Assembly: GCA_022818135.1 (NCBI GenBank)
Contig: JAFMSR010000009.1
Coordinates: 27,780,254-27,844,253 of the forward strand
Reading direction: 5' to 3'
Source: Saxidomus purpurata
Lineage: Eukaryota; Mollusca; Bivalvia; Venerida; Veneridae
DNA: 64,000 bases
The notes under the pieces were generated by a model, which was given only the letters and a program-made list of their open reading frames with translations, searched no databases and had not been told where the DNA came from. The position numbers and the translations under genes were made by a program. Shown here in pieces: positions 1-13,670 of this stretch. The first letter of the stretch is position 1; each line of letters opens with the position of its first letter.

Positions 1-1039
1 ATATCAAACACACTGAGAACGACGTTAATTTATACGCGTCACGTGTAACAAAAATACTTGATCCGCTGACTTCTACTTAAAAACGAAATATGAAAATTAC
101 GTCAAACTTTTCTCATTTTGCGTATACGATATGTTAAATGTCACCGAAAGTTGCCATTAAAATCTAACACTTTCCAACGGCTCCTTCGAGCAGACATGTA
201 TAAAACTTCTGTTAGGGGAAAGTGTCACATCTTTTGAACAGATTTATTTTCATTTTGTTCAAATGAATGCAAAATAAGGAAAATCAAAGATATTTATATA
301 AAAATAAGTATAGTAATGCGTTTTTAATGAAGATTAATAAAATAATTTTACTTTTTCGAATATTCTGAATAAAACGTCTAAAATTGCATTTATGCTTGTC
401 TAGCGAAAATGTCCACATATAGAAGAATGTAAGAAAATGTGTAAATATACTCGAATAAAACTGCAATTATCATTCAGCCGATGATTTATCGTAAATTTCA
501 TCATCGTATCAAAAATGCGTTTTTTCTCTTCTTTCAAATGATACCATATGCCTGCCCAGTCTAACAAAATGATACTTTTATACAAAATAAGGCTTGTCTA
601 GCGAAAATGTCCTCCGACGTCAAATTTATTAAGATGCGACGTTGCACAGCCCCGAGTTACGGTAATGTTGCCATTAATTGTCAAATGAAGCAACGCAAAC
701 GTTATATTTTTCAAAATGTTGTTCATGTATCAGTATTTTAATGCATATTTATTCATATTCTAAAACGTTCTATCGTTTCGAAGGTTATAACACTCACTGT
801 GTCAGTAGATTAAGTTATATGTCTTTGTGTGTAATGGTTTAAGCTAAATTCCACATTTTAATGTAATAAACGGTAAATATTTCACAAACATACTGTGGTA
901 ATGAAATTTCTTGTATTTACAAAATGAGTCTTTCCTCTTTTTCAAATGGTATTAATTTTATATGCAATTTAGAAAGATGGCAATTATTCAATGTTTGACG
1001 TCGTGTTACATAACGTCCCGCAACATTGGACGTTACGTC
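1..1039. other. Intergenic, no gene seen
   Basis: AT-rich sequence with only short chance reading frames. The only structure seen is a 21-bp exact direct repeat, beginning GCTTGTCTAGCG, at 394-414 and 592-612. It could be the footprint of a small insertion or a local duplication. Confidence 0.6.
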
Positions 1040-1340
1040 AGGGCAATACCCCGCTGAGCCGAGCCGGGCCGGGCCGGGACGTGATAATTGTAGGAGTATA
1101 ACGCCCGTTCCTACTGTAATTTGGTCATTTTTACAGGCGGGCAGTTTACTGAAACATCGTTCCTGGGAAGAACCAGTACTTGACTTATATCCTCTGTAAG
1201 AAACTCCCAGCTTTCTCACATACAGAGATATGGTCGTTAGCAGGGCTCAAACCCATGACCCTCAATTTCTGAGAGTTTACAGTGATGTCAAGTCAAAGAC
1301 TAGCCATTCAACAACGAGCGCAACTGAGGGCCGATTATAC
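1040..1340 (-). repeat. tRNA-headed SINE-like repeat, copy A
   Basis: Read on the minus strand, the right end (about 1238-1335) resembles a degenerate tRNA with a B-box-like GGGTTTGAGCCC. The body continues to about 1060. A second copy at 12720-12985 shares both the tRNA-like head and body blocks, including GGTCATTT followed by ACAGGCGGG and a TGTAGGAGT-type block. Two copies with the same order of parts support a SINE family rather than chance. The 100-residue frame over this repeat is not a gene. Confidence 0.65.
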
Positions 1341-4300
1341 GTCCCGGTCCGGCTCAGTCATGAATTATTGTATATAATACATACCTTTAAAAAGTTACGT
1401 TTTTATTCAGTATTCTTATCTGATACGACGGTCAATACAATGAACCAGAGTTACTGATACTGAAAAAAAATAGTAATGCACAGATCATGTTCAGTGATAA
1501 TAATTTAAATATGGAGTTTTTCCTCCCTAATTAGCCTTTCCTTGAAGTGTTTATCCTCACGCGTAGTCTTTTTGCAGTGTTTATGATATTTTTACTAGCC
1601 TCGAGTGTATCGGTGCTATACACCGGGCACGTAAATGAACCAAGTGGGCTTGGGTCTGATACCCGGGTTCCCTTATGTCTGCATCTTTCAACCTGCGCCT
1701 GTCAGGATTCTTGGCAGGTTCACCTCAGGAGACCACCAAATAACAGGAAAACTTAAAGCGAATTCGAATTAGAAGTTCAGGCATTGCGCATTGGTGAAGG
1801 TATATACATTTTACTGGGGAAATGGAGTGGTGCTATGACCTTCATATATTATAAAATATTTTTCAGAATTTTTCGGAAAAAAAAACAACACAAAAAAGTC
1901 ATACTGTTATTTATATGTGGCAAGCTTACTCTTGAACGATTGGTCTAAAGTTAGAGAACCATTTCCTGTATTTCGATTTCCTATTTTGATGTGTACAGTC
2001 TTCCTGCTCAGCCTTGGACCTTGTTTGCGAACATCGTACCTGTATTCCGTTGAGTAATCTTGTCATACTAGTATAGCAAACCTGGTAGATTATGCACTCG
2101 GTCCTAACATATCATTGCATTTCTTTCTTTCAATTTCGAAAAATATCTTTGAATATAACAAGGTTATAAAGCAGCAATACGAAGAAGGCATTAGGCCAGC
2201 TAAAAGTGTCTGAATATTGGTTGGCTAAAAATAAGCAAACTTCTAAAAGCGACCAATCAGAAGGAACCAGTTTAAAATTGTGCTAGAAGAAAAAAAATGA
2301 AAACAGACCCTAGTTAAAAAGTTAGGGTAAAGCTTCTCTGACTGGCATCCAGTCCTTAGTGATGATCTGTCCCCGAAATATTTCAAACATGTAAGGTGTA
2401 GATGATCTTATCCTATTTTGAAGATTTTATGAAATAATTATAGTGTTATCATCTAGCCTTAGTGGAAATGCTTCCTATACTTTCACCTACGGAATGCCGT
2501 GTTATTATTCATCTTTAGATGGCATTTATGCACTTCTGGGCGGGAAAGTTATTACTCGGGATATCAGTCAATTTTGGCAAAACAAAGCGAACAAAAGTCT
2601 GTTTAATATTTCTTGAGACAGTAGTTTTGTCAAGTCTCAAACAGTCATTCACCGCAAGAGTCCGGCGATAAATTAATGTCAAAAATATATTTTATATAAA
2701 AATGTTGATAAACAGGTATATAACATAAAACAAATACTGGTCAACAAACAATATCTTGCATTCATGAAATTTTACTGTTATGATAAGCCTTTGGGATAAT
2801 TCATTCTTCATCAAACTAAATTAAGTAAAGAAGTAAATACAAAAATATTATCTTTTGTTTTAATATAATTAGAAATAACACAGTTCAAACATTTTATTAT
2901 CAATAAAGTTGGAAGAGTTTCTGATATGTTTTTTCACACTGTACGACGATATCTTGAGGTATGGTTACGTGATTATATGCTACTTCCGTCGTTATGTACG
3001 AACAAAAATTCTCAACAAATGCATCATGGTATACTCCTAACTGTTTGTCGTTAGTACCAGAGTCTAAGACAAATAATTCTGGAGTACATAAATGCTTAAA
3101 TAACCACGAAAGATCTGCTATTTCATATTTTTCAAAATATGTAGTTTAAATCAATTGTTTCAAATTGTTTTACTCGAATGCAGTAAGCCGTCACTACCAT
3201 GTTTAGGTTTCTGGGTGCAGAGCCCGCAATCTTCAGTTGTTTTAACTCCTGTGTTACACACCCTCGAAACATTTCAGAGATACAGAGCAAAGTGAAAATG
3301 TAACTTTGCCAAAATAATATAATCTCATCACTGGTCAATGGCCATACTACATCTCCCGAGTATATTTTAGACTGAAATATTGCGAAGTGGAGACCAAACA
3401 TAGGTGCCCAAGACCATCCGAACATACAGTATAAACACGGTTTAGTCTAAGTATTCCATTAATTATAAAACCATTAACAATCGTGAGTCGCATTAAAGAC
3501 AATTCTTCTCAGAAACTATCTTACTAATTGATAGCCTCCGAATCTCCCCATTTTTTCTCAAGATTGCGACTGCTCAAGTATTTTCATGTTCAGCATATGT
3601 CATAAAACAAACATATTTTGCCAAAATCTTAATTTCGATACGTTCCTATGATTACTTACATTGAACATTATGACTGTCTTTGGGCTCAGGTAGAATCGAA
3701 ACATATGGTTTAAATTCAGAAGAGAATTGCATTCGCCATTTTGATTCAATGATGGCGCGCCGCTTATTCGCAAACGAGCACGCGGTATTTTGTCGTCTGC
3801 AACTTTGCATGCATAACTTCTAAGCTAAGGACCTTTCATGGAAAAATTATCAACACAATAAATGTGTCATGTCATTAATTGTGTGTGTGTGTGTGATTTT
3901 TTCAGTACAAATCAAAACATTTAGGACTTAAATGTGATTCGATAAAATAGTTCATAATTCTATGTGGAAACATTAGGAAATGATATAAGAGGAAATGCGA
4001 CTTTTAGATATATTCATTCGCTTATTTCTACATATCTGTATTCAAATTTCCAATTGAAAATAGTATTAAAATAATTGGAAAATGTTGAGAGAAAATATTG
4101 TAAAATAGAAATAAACAAGAACAATAAAGGTTCAAAGGAGGCTTGGTCCAAGAATGGAATGATACTTTACGACACGAATTTCTGAAGAAAACTTAGGTAA
4201 TTATGCTTTTCTTTCTCTGGTAAAAGAAAATATTACATGTGCGGATATTTATTGTTGGTTAGATTGCCTGCATACTCAATACTTTGTAAAAGCTGTGGTT

Positions 4301-4645
4301 GAACTGTCTGCATATTTAATTTTATATTATATAAATTGGCAAAGTAGTAGATCTATAATTGTATTACTTTGAAATGATCTCTTTATTGATCAGTTTAGGG
4401 ACGTTCAGCATAGTGTTATGGTAGTTTATTTAGATGACAAAAGTTTAACTATAACTATGAGTCATAGTGTTGTAGATAGTAAATTGATCTCAGTTTAGTG
4501 ACTTCAGACATAGTACTTATGATAAAGAATCCTTAATGTAATTCAGTTTATAGCGTTCCCCGGAACCGTTATCTTAAAGTTTCATAGACCTGTATATATT
4601 ACTCTGTATAGCCAATCGAATCAGACAGACTTTAAATGCCGCACA
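1341..4645. other. Intergenic, no gene seen
   Basis: About 3.3 kb of AT-rich sequence without a convincing exon, RNA gene or repeat boundary. A short (GT)n run lies at about 3881-3894. Reading frames here are short and low-complexity or unrelated to anything I recognise. Confidence 0.55.
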
Positions 4646-5370
4646 CACTTAAAAACAGAAAGGAAACTTTACACTGAAATGGGTGTTAGCTGGTAGTTTA
4701 TTGAGTCCCTATTGTTTTAGGAGACAATACACCCTGCTATAAGGGTCATAGTGGTGTTATTGATCAGTTTTTAAAGAGACGTAACACCTTAGTGTAAGCG
4801 TACACTTTCATTACTATAAACCCTTTATTTATTCATGAATTAAAAATTTGCTTATTGTATACTATCAATTTATGAGTGTAATAGTGGTGTGTGTAGGACC
4901 AATATTTAAGATCTTAGTCAGTGTTACGAGCTTTAAAGAACTACTTATCTGAACTCTTTACAACATTCTGACGTGTTTCATAACTAAACGTCACGAAAAG
5001 ATTCTCATAATTTCGCGAATAGTCAAACTTCTGCATGATACATGGAGTCCGTTTAGTGACGCTCCATTTGAGACATAACCATGTGCAGATGCGGCTTAGA
5101 CTTAAGGCACTTGCAAGTCCTTGGCCAGTTGACTTGTTTATGATACCCGAATTTTGGCAAAGTTAACTTCCGGTTACTAAATCCCAGACAGTGTATCTGA
5201 CCAACTGACACTTGTCGATTACAAAACGCATGATCGGGAATATCAATTTACTGATTTTGGAGTAAAATTGCATTTCGGTGATTCTCTACTCGCACAGATC
5301 GTATCCTAACGGTAACGCGTTGTCCAAGCTGGTTTATATTCAAATATTAACACTTATTTTTACAGTGCAC
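4646..5370 (-). mobile_element. Non-autonomous DNA element, uninterrupted copy A
   Basis: About 725 bp, matching in inverted orientation two blocks at 33004-33432 and 34687-35078. The right end is TTTTTACAGTG. The left end is a degraded CACTTAAAAACAG where the other copy has CACTGTAAAAACAG, so the terminal inverted repeat is about CACTGTAAAAA. No transposase frame is present, so the element would depend on another source of transposase. The superfamily is uncertain: copy B has TA on both flanks, but this copy does not. It also serves as the empty-site reference for the insertion inside copy B. Confidence 0.75.
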
Positions 5371-7905
5371 GAATTGAAATACATTTATATCGGAATATTT
5401 GGAATTTAGATCTCCATAACGCGTGTCTTTTTACTAACCTTACAAAGACTTCGTAAATACGACCATGAGATCTCCAGTTAGTATCCTGATCGTGAAATAG
5501 CATTAAGCTTTTCTAGCGGATCTCCTCGGTAAGCCGCGTTCAATCATGTCGTGGTTGAACAAAATATGAACAATTCGTAATCTTAACCTGTGAAAATATG
5601 TCCTATTTTCTTAGCACCTTTGAAACTTAAAAAGATATTTATAGTTCTTAATAAGGATGGATTTGCTTGACCTCATCTTGTATATATTTCAAAAAATTGA
5701 ATTATGTATCATAATAAATTAAATGTACTTATTTATCCTACATGACGAAAGAAGTTCTTTCACAACTAAGAATGGCTCAACTTATAACATATACATGTAG
5801 GCTACCACAATAAATTTGATGCAGTGGTTGGCCTTAACATAACTACGCCTGACACAACTACACCCATGCATCATGGAAAGAGTTGCTTAAACTCCTGAAA
5901 ATCATTTCTACAGATGGAATTATTAATATGACACAGTAATCTTGGTGGAGAGTCAATAAACTATATGGCAATCTTATATTTTCTTCGATATGTTGATGAA
6001 TAGATTTGATAAGTTTCTTAATACAGTCGGTACGAAGAAATATTTTGGATTTACAGCAAAGATAAGAGGCGAGTCTTACAGACAACACACATATCTGTAA
6101 AACACCGATTATTTCTCTTAGACGGCAACGAGGTTTAAACGACTTGCTGTGCACATAGAAACTGTTAATCTTTATTATTCTGTTTTAAAGTGAAGGAGAA
6201 TGTTGAAACATTACAGTTTTATTTCTCAGTAAAGTAGTATTATCACCAAGGCGGAATATTTTGTAAAAATTGTACTATTTTGATAACTTTTTAAATGCGT
6301 CTTTCTAGATAAAATGAGATACCTCCAATCACCACATACCGTTTATGATATTAAAAATTGGGGAAAAAACTCAGTTCATATTGGTATCACTTTTTAGGTA
6401 TGTTAATGGTTTCAATGTAATCACAGAAAGGCTTGGACACCACACAATCGTTAGATACACTGTGAATGCATATGTACTAGTCCGTCCGTGATAAAAATTC
6501 GGTCAAAAGGCGAACAAGAGGTAAGACTCCACTACATCGGTGGGATTTGGTACCACTCAATTTCTGTAGAGAAATGGCGGACATATAGAGTGGCTGTGGT
6601 CTCTAAATAGTTGAAAATGATTGGTATCACTAAAGTTTTCTATATTAAAAATCGAAAGTAAAATGGTTAAGCAAAACAATTTTAAATGAAATTTTCTATT
6701 AATATTAAGGTTCATTATGGTTATCTGAATAAATTGAGTTTTTGGCAGAATGTAAATAAAAATCCCACGAGTGGGTGATGTCCTACAGACGCAATTTTTT
6801 GATAATAGTATCACATTATGTCTATAAAAATGACATTGTGTGTGTGACTTAGGGTGTTATACAGACAGAGGACATATTTTAAATGTTATACAGTAGGTCT
6901 ATGGAAAAATGTTTAGTGGAGTTATACCAAGAGGGATCATTGTCAGTAAAGTTGAATAACAAGGATTTGCTTATACTTAGCAACCAAACCTTACCTTATC
7001 GAGAGCTATAAACACAAGAAATACTGAAACCTTAAACAAGTGGCCACCAGGGTCATACAGTTCCAATCCAATATTCATATCATATGTTTATCATGATTAT
7101 AGGCAAATATTTCAGTAGAAAGCTATGGATAGAAGGTGATAGAAGATATGGAATGCTGACACTGTCATATCTAGAAACATCACCAGTTGTCTTGTTGACT
7201 GATGTATTGTTACAACAGTTTTCTATCTTTTACTCTTGTTGTTATGACTTGTTAATGAAGTGTTATACTGATATTATATCAACGTGTCATATTGTAATGA
7301 CTATTTCACATAATACCTTCTTATTCTGTTTTTAGCAAGGAGATCACGTGACTTCCTTGCTTTTATAATGCCAATTTTGAAAACGACTTATTCAAAGGCA
7401 GACTATTTTAACCGCCAAATGTTTCCCTTTCACCTTCAAGGTACATCGGCTTAAAGTTATTTCCGTTGCCTGATATGTTCGCGTTTAATGCTGCAGATCA
7501 TTGTATTACTAATGGAGGCAAAATTCACAATATTTTAATTACTATGCCTTTAGGCAGTTTCGGTATACTCACATGTATGTCTTGGAAATAACACTTAATC
7601 GAGAGGAGTTTGTGGAGTCGATAGTGCATATATTTGTAAAGAGGGAGACTTATACACAATTCGCATTTACAGTTTGTGTAGCCGTTCTAGTTTATGAACC
7701 CTTATAATGGCGAATAGCTCCATCCCAAGTCGACCCGAGTCTACAACCCCGAGATTAGCTTGGGATAATGCTAGTGCAGCCAAAGCTGTACTAGGAGTTG
7801 CGACGGTATTCTTATTCGAACTCTTTGGGCAAGGTCACTCATCGGAGTGGCTAAAACCCCTAGGTTCGAACTCAGGGTGTATCTAGCTTACGTTACACTC
7901 CGGGA
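5371..7905. other. Intergenic, no gene seen
   Basis: AT-rich. No exon or RNA gene is supported. A segment near 7830-7890 contains AGGTTCGAACTC, which resembles a Pol III B box, but no matching A box or tRNA fold is convincing. Confidence 0.5.
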
Positions 7906-8740
7906 TTAAAGGTGGTCAATTACTTTTAAGCAACATTTTATGACAATTTTTACTTTTTGTTTATTCTGTTAGAGATTAATTTAATGAACAAAGACCCATT
8001 ACTTGAGCTAGATCCCTATCAGAAATTTACTTTTATTAACTTTTATGAAATTTTGTTTTACTCCCCTTTAATATGAAAGTATTTAAAACGTTGAGTATTT
8101 CTTTTTTATTTCAATATAATTTCTACTTTTACATTTGAATTGGATAGATTTCCAATATCTTAACATTCTGAACTAAAATGCAAGTTTAAAACCTAAGTGT
8201 AGCTTCTGAATTGATTTATTTCAACCTATTTGGGTCGCACCCAAGATAGGTAAAGGGAGGTAATAATATCTTTTCAAACTTGAATTTCTAATGAATTCCA
8301 TCTAAATATATAATATTTAATGCAAATATTTCACAAATATAATATAATAGGTCTTATATTTATATCTTTCTGCAGGCAAAGTATGTGTATCAAATTTTTA
8401 CTTATGATAAAAAAACTCTATCCTGGTTGGCCAAAATCCAATTATAAACCTTTATTTAATGTTTTCGAGTGAATTATAGAGTTTTCTCAGTGAAATAAAA
8501 GTGATAATCCACAGTTTTGAAACAGTGGATTACCATTTTTATTTTTCACTGTTTTTGCAATCTTTACCCGGATTTACGTCAAAAGTATACCGGGCGTAAT
8601 TAATGCTGGAAACCATGCGACGATGACGTCGTTAAAATGACGTCTTTGCGCTATGTTTTTTGATGACGTTTCCCGCGTTTTCGTTATTTTATAGAAACAA
8701 ACTCGTTAAAAGTAGAGTTTTAACCATAAAATAAACGAAA

Positions 8741-8890
8741 AATTGTTGGTATCGGTGTAATATCCGTTATTTCACTCGTGAACACCAAAAGTTGTCTTTT
8801 CACTCGTGGCTGCGCCACTCGTGAAAATATCACTTTTGGTGCCCACTCGGTGAAATTATAACGTGATCTTACACCGAAACCAACAATTAT
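8741..8890. repeat. Inverted repeat (hairpin) with CTCGTG core
   Basis: The outer stem pairs AATTGTTGGTATCGGTGTAA with TTACACCGAAACCAACAATT. The centre contains CACTCGTGGCTGCGCCACTC, itself partly palindromic. A similar CTCGTG-type hairpin lies at about 10935-11080 in the right arm of the surrounding structure. This is probably a small non-autonomous element. Confidence 0.7.
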
Positions 8891-9592
8891 CCTCTATTTA
8901 ATGACTACCGAGCTGAATTACTGTTTCCTCGCTTTATTGCAGACTAAACTTATATTTATCACATATATTTGAGACACTAAAATTTAAACCATGAAATAGT
9001 TAGACTAACCGCCCTACATAAATACGGGGATCCACTAAGGGAACCTCCCCTAAGCACTCTCAGAATATTGATGAGATGTACTGTTAAATATGCAAGGACG
9101 AAAAGCCTGTACCAATGCAAAGTATACTACTGGACGTAGGGTCAGATTGCTGACCTCGGCCATTGTTTGTTTGTTTGTAATGATTTTCAGGTCCACCGTC
9201 CTCAATCGAGGTAACGAGTTGATGATACCTGTGACCTCGACCGTTTGTTTGTTATATGTGCGTATGGTCCGCCATCCTTGTTCATGTAATACGGCCTTTA
9301 AGACCTCGACTAGATTTGAAGCAAATTTATAAAAATAAGAGCAACTTTGCGGATGGGACCTCGACCAGCATCAAATTAGAATATATATAATGTAAATTTG
9401 TTAACCAAGTAGTTACCTTTTTAATAACACCAATCGATAAGCTGTTGTTCGTACTACAAATTAACATATTCCTTTTGCATAAATATAGCGAAAGTATTTT
9501 TATTTTAACAATGAACATGATACAGATACTTTACATAGAAGTTTAACATTAAAGGGAGGAAACTGAGAATGAACCAAAACCGCCACTTTCAT

Positions 9593-10046
9593 TTAAAGCG
9601 ATTGCACTCCAAATTCTTAGTAAATTTTAATTTTTTGGTAAAATCAATATATATTCAATTTGTCAGCATCAAGATTATTTTCTTTGTGTAAGAGCTAAAA
9701 ATAAAGGCAGAAAAAAATTATTTGCCCGCGCCAGGTTTTGAACTCAGATCTTTGCGCTTACAAAATATTTACAGCGGCTTAACCTACTACACTACGGAGT
9801 CAGGTGATTCGATGTGAGTTAAAAATATTGATATACCAAAGAGCCCACACCCCGTTAGTCACGTGGTGATATATTCTACAATAAAAGTAAGCAAAACAAA
9901 ACATTTTAATTGTTTCTTTTGTTAGAAAACTTGTCTCGTTATCATAATACAATGCCCCTGATACAGAAATGACAACTGTTTTCTTGAAATTGAAAATTTT
10001 TTTTTTTTTTAGCCTAACTTGTCCATCTGGAGTGCAGTCGCTTTAA
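9593..10046. mobile_element. 454-bp element with 22-bp TIRs and TTAA ends, carrying a tRNA-like segment
   Basis: The left end (9593-9614) and right end (10025-10046) are inverted copies matching at 20 of 22 positions, core GCACTCCA. Both begin with TTAA, so TTAA could be a target-site duplication (as for piggyBac-type elements) or part of the repeat. Inside, about 9725-9810 read on the minus strand looks like a tRNA-derived head with an A-box-like TAGTGTAGTAGG and B-box-like GAGTTCAAAACC. Either a SINE inserted in a MITE, or the element captured a Pol III promoter. Confidence 0.7.
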
Positions 10047-11608
10047 GAGATCGGAGATTTGTTCTGATTACAAAGAACATCATTACACAAAATCTTAACA
10101 AAACAATGTGAAATAAACAAGCAATGCTAAATTCAATAGCATTATATACCTGCATACTTTACTTTTTTAGTACTAAATCTTAAAACGATTTATGAAATCT
10201 TAGAACGATTTATGAATAAACAATTTCAACAAATGCTGAATAGATGCAAACATAAATTGTAACATATTTCCCTTATCTTGGTAAATCCTTAACACTTAAA
10301 AAAAATGACAATATTTTTCCATATAAAAGGGACATAGATTTACCCTATAACTTATGTCAAACTAAATAACCCCAAAACATAAATGAGTTATTTTATCATA
10401 AGTAAAAAATTGATACACATACTTTGCCTAAGGAAAGATATAAATATAAGATCTATTGTATTATATTTGTAAAATATTTGCATTAAAAATTCTATATTTA
10501 GATGGAATTCATTAGAAATGCAATTTTGAAAAAATATTATTACCTCCCTTTACCTATCTTGGGTGCGCACCCATGATAGATTAGAAATAAATGAATTCAG
10601 AAGCTACACGTTGTTTTAAAACTTGCATTTTGGTTCAGAATGCTAAAATATTTGTATATCTATCCGATTCAAATGTAAAAGCAAACTTATATTGAATTAT
10701 AACACAAGGGATGCTTATCTTATATAAATCATATAAAGGGGAAAACCAGAATTTTTTTTTACGATAAAATACAGCACGTTTTTCCAAGGACGACGTGCCT
10801 TAAATGAGTAACGACGTGACGTATTTAAACAAGCGCGTCCAATCGTATCTCGCGTTTTGAGGTTACAATGATGTATTACTACGCGTTAAATAAGTTCGGG
10901 TTGTTTTCAAAGAAATAAGAGTTGAATCGAAATATAATTGTTCCTATATTTTATCGTTGAATAAAATACGTCAGTCTTTGGATGGGAAATTAAATCCTCG
11001 TGCTACGCACTCGTGATTTATCTACGCATCCAAATTCCTGACTTTTTTTATTCACATAAAATACGGAGGCTTTTATTTCTAAAAAGAAATACTTATAAAG
11101 TAAATAAAATGTAATTTTCTGATAGGGATTTAACTCTGTAATGGGTCTTTTTGTTCATAAAATAAATCTCTAAAAGAATATACAAAAAGTAAAGTGTCAT
11201 AAAATGTTGCCTAAAAGTGATTGACTTCCTTTAACCTTAAAGTTTTCCCTATGCATTCCCAGTCATTATTGATAAAATCAGCGGTTTAGAATATACTGCA
11301 GTACCGTAAACCATTCAATAATCTATGTAGAGTTGTTGTTGTACAATTAATTGGTGGATGCAATTTATTACAAAAAGTCTCTTTAGTGATTTATTGTGGT
11401 GAAATGAGGCATTTTTGGCACGGGTTCTTCTTTGAAATTGTATTTGTTCATTTTACATTCATTGAACACATAATCTATGTTTCGAGAATATAATCTGCTA
11501 GATGTTGGGCATGCCCTTTTAATGGATAATTCACTATAACAATATGTAGTCACATCCAGGGTTGTATCCATGGACTTCTCATAGAATAATCCAGAAAATT
11601 GAAAACAC

Positions 11609-11905
<297 letters not shown>

Positions 11906-12719
11906 TTGGATTAAGCTCAGTGACCTGCAGTTTAGTTGAATGTCTAATTTGCGCTTAATTTGTCTCTATACTTAATCAGTTACTGACTGTAATTGCTTCG
12001 TTCTGATTTCCCAGCCCGAGGAGTGACCTAGTAGCATAGCCAAAGGCGCCCGCGGGTGCCACTTCGACGCAAACAGGACACACATACTTATTGGTTGTGT
12101 CAACAGAGTCAGGGTGTCTGGGGTACCTCAACCGTTTCCCGACTTTGTTCATCATACAGCGTTTAAAGAAAGGTCGCAATCGGAATCTTATTTATGTCGG
12201 AAGTGCTTTTCGCACTTTGACCCTCATTTATTTGTTCTGACATTGGCTTAAACTAAGGACTTGTATCCGGGGTTTTACTATACGCTAATGCCCATATTTG
12301 TTTACTAGTCTGATTTCCATAAGAAGTGTTTACTTTGTTTCTATCTTGAGTATCCGGAAACCTAACATGGTGGCAACCTTACATGGTTGATCGGCCGTTT
12401 TTCAAAATTAATCTGGGTTGGCATTTTGGCCTCAAAGTCAGTCGTTTCTAGTTTTCCAAAAACTGTGACCAGCATCTCGTAGCCACACGGCCTACTTTCA
12501 CATGACTCTGCCATTTAAGCGATCAAGTCATCTAAGTTCTCACTACGAGTAATAAACATATATTCTCTTATTTTGCCACCTAGGTTTCATCCCCTAGTCC
12601 GTCAATCATATGGCTCTGTATATCTTTAATGTTAAAAAGTAGTCTTTGACCTTAAAATTAAGTTGCCATGACATGTACATAAGATAAAATTCTGCACGTG
12701 CTTTCTTTTATAACTTCTG
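11906..12719. other. Intergenic, no gene seen
   Basis: No exon, RNA gene or repeat boundary could be supported here. Confidence 0.5.
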
Positions 12720-12985
12720 GTCGTATATGGTTGTTGTAGGAGTTTAACGACCACTTCTAACGTATTTTTGGTCATTTAAACAGGCGGGTATTTTACCTGA
12801 CAACGGTTGCTGGAAGAACAAGTACTAGATTCCGATTCTTCGTAAAAAGAACTGCAAACATCCTCACATAAAAAGACATAGTTGGAAGCAGGGCTCGAAC
12901 CTATGGCCCACAATCTATGAGATATTACATTGATTTCAATTCAGTGACTTTAACCACTCGACCACGGAGGTCATCGAATAGACTA
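12720..12985 (-). repeat. tRNA-headed SINE-like repeat, copy B
   Basis: Second copy of the family seen at 1040-1340. On the minus strand the head reads from about 12975 as a serine-type tRNA-like sequence with GTGGTCGAGTGGTTAAAG (A-box region) and GGTTCGAGCCC (B box). The body contains TTTGGTCATTTAAACAGGCG, matching the other copy. The head is better preserved here than at 1.2 kb. Confidence 0.7.
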
Positions 12986-13486
12986 CGCATATCTATGTTA
13001 TACCTTGAATCAAAAAAAGCAACATGTGTTATTGATAATTTGATAGTACCATTAACAAGTACTGACACAGGGTCACTCTTTGTCTGCAACTGCTGCCAGC
13101 ACTTTCAGTGCTTTGATTCAGTCTGTTGGGCCTATTGTGGTAAAATACAAAAGTTCACATGCGGAAAAATTCAGACAATATTTTGTTAGCTGACTTCTTG
13201 TTTGAATGTAAACAGATAAAAACAAGTCTGGCAAAATCGCCATACCAACTGCGAGCTCCTATGCTCAGTGCATCGATGATGTCAACATAAGGTATGAATA
13301 AAATATTCAGGAGGATGTTCCGTGACAGAATCTGCATCAATGGCATAATGTTTTACTTATTTCAGAAAATCTAAAGATGCATATACTTATTACTTCAGTA
13401 ATAACAAAAGTAGTTTTAAACGAATAAGTGTGTAGTGCCTTTTACGTTTAAAGCTTGAATAGTTGTCAAACGCAAGCTTTCACAGA

Positions 13487-13670
13487 AATGACCTGACCCA
13501 GTGAATGCGGACCTCATGCAGTGGTTTATAGAGGTAATATTCAAGAGGCCAGGGCTCGATCCTCGCTACAGCCACACAAGGCGTAACCTTATGCAACATA
13601 ACTAATTCCAAATGAGCCTCATTCCAGTGTTAACTGGATAAAAATGGAAGTGTCTGGCCTTTTCTCTCAT
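13487..13670 (+). repeat. Probable tRNA-derived SINE fragment
   Basis: A B-box-like GGGCTCGATCC at about 13552 is preceded by GCAGTGGTTTATAGAGG, which resembles an A-box region. The tail contains TTAACTGGATAAAAATGG, close to the tail of the repeat at 42986-43170 (TTAACGGATAAAATGG). The shared tail is the main reason to call it a SINE. Confidence 0.45.

Larger units (their letters stand above)
7906..11240. mobile_element. 3.3-kb element with long inverted-repeat arms (foldback-like)
   Basis: The left arm (about 7906-8430) and the right arm (about 10370-11240) are diverged reverse complements. Shared landmarks run in mirrored order: GCAACATTTTATGACA near the outer ends, CCCTATCAGAAA, TGCAAGTTT, the pair GCGCACCC/CGCACCC with AAGATAGGTAAAGGGAGG, GAATTCCATCTAAATATA, and GCAAAGTATGTGTATCAA at the inner ends. 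The right arm carries about 350 extra bases (about 10745-11095) forming another hairpin. The interior holds hairpins and a separate TTAA-bounded element. No transposase frame was found. It could be one foldback transposon or two copies of one element inserted head to head. Confidence 0.7.

Noticed and set aside
917..1219. 100-residue minus frame as a gene
   Set aside because: Coincides with the SINE-like repeat whose second copy at 12.7 kb does not keep the frame.
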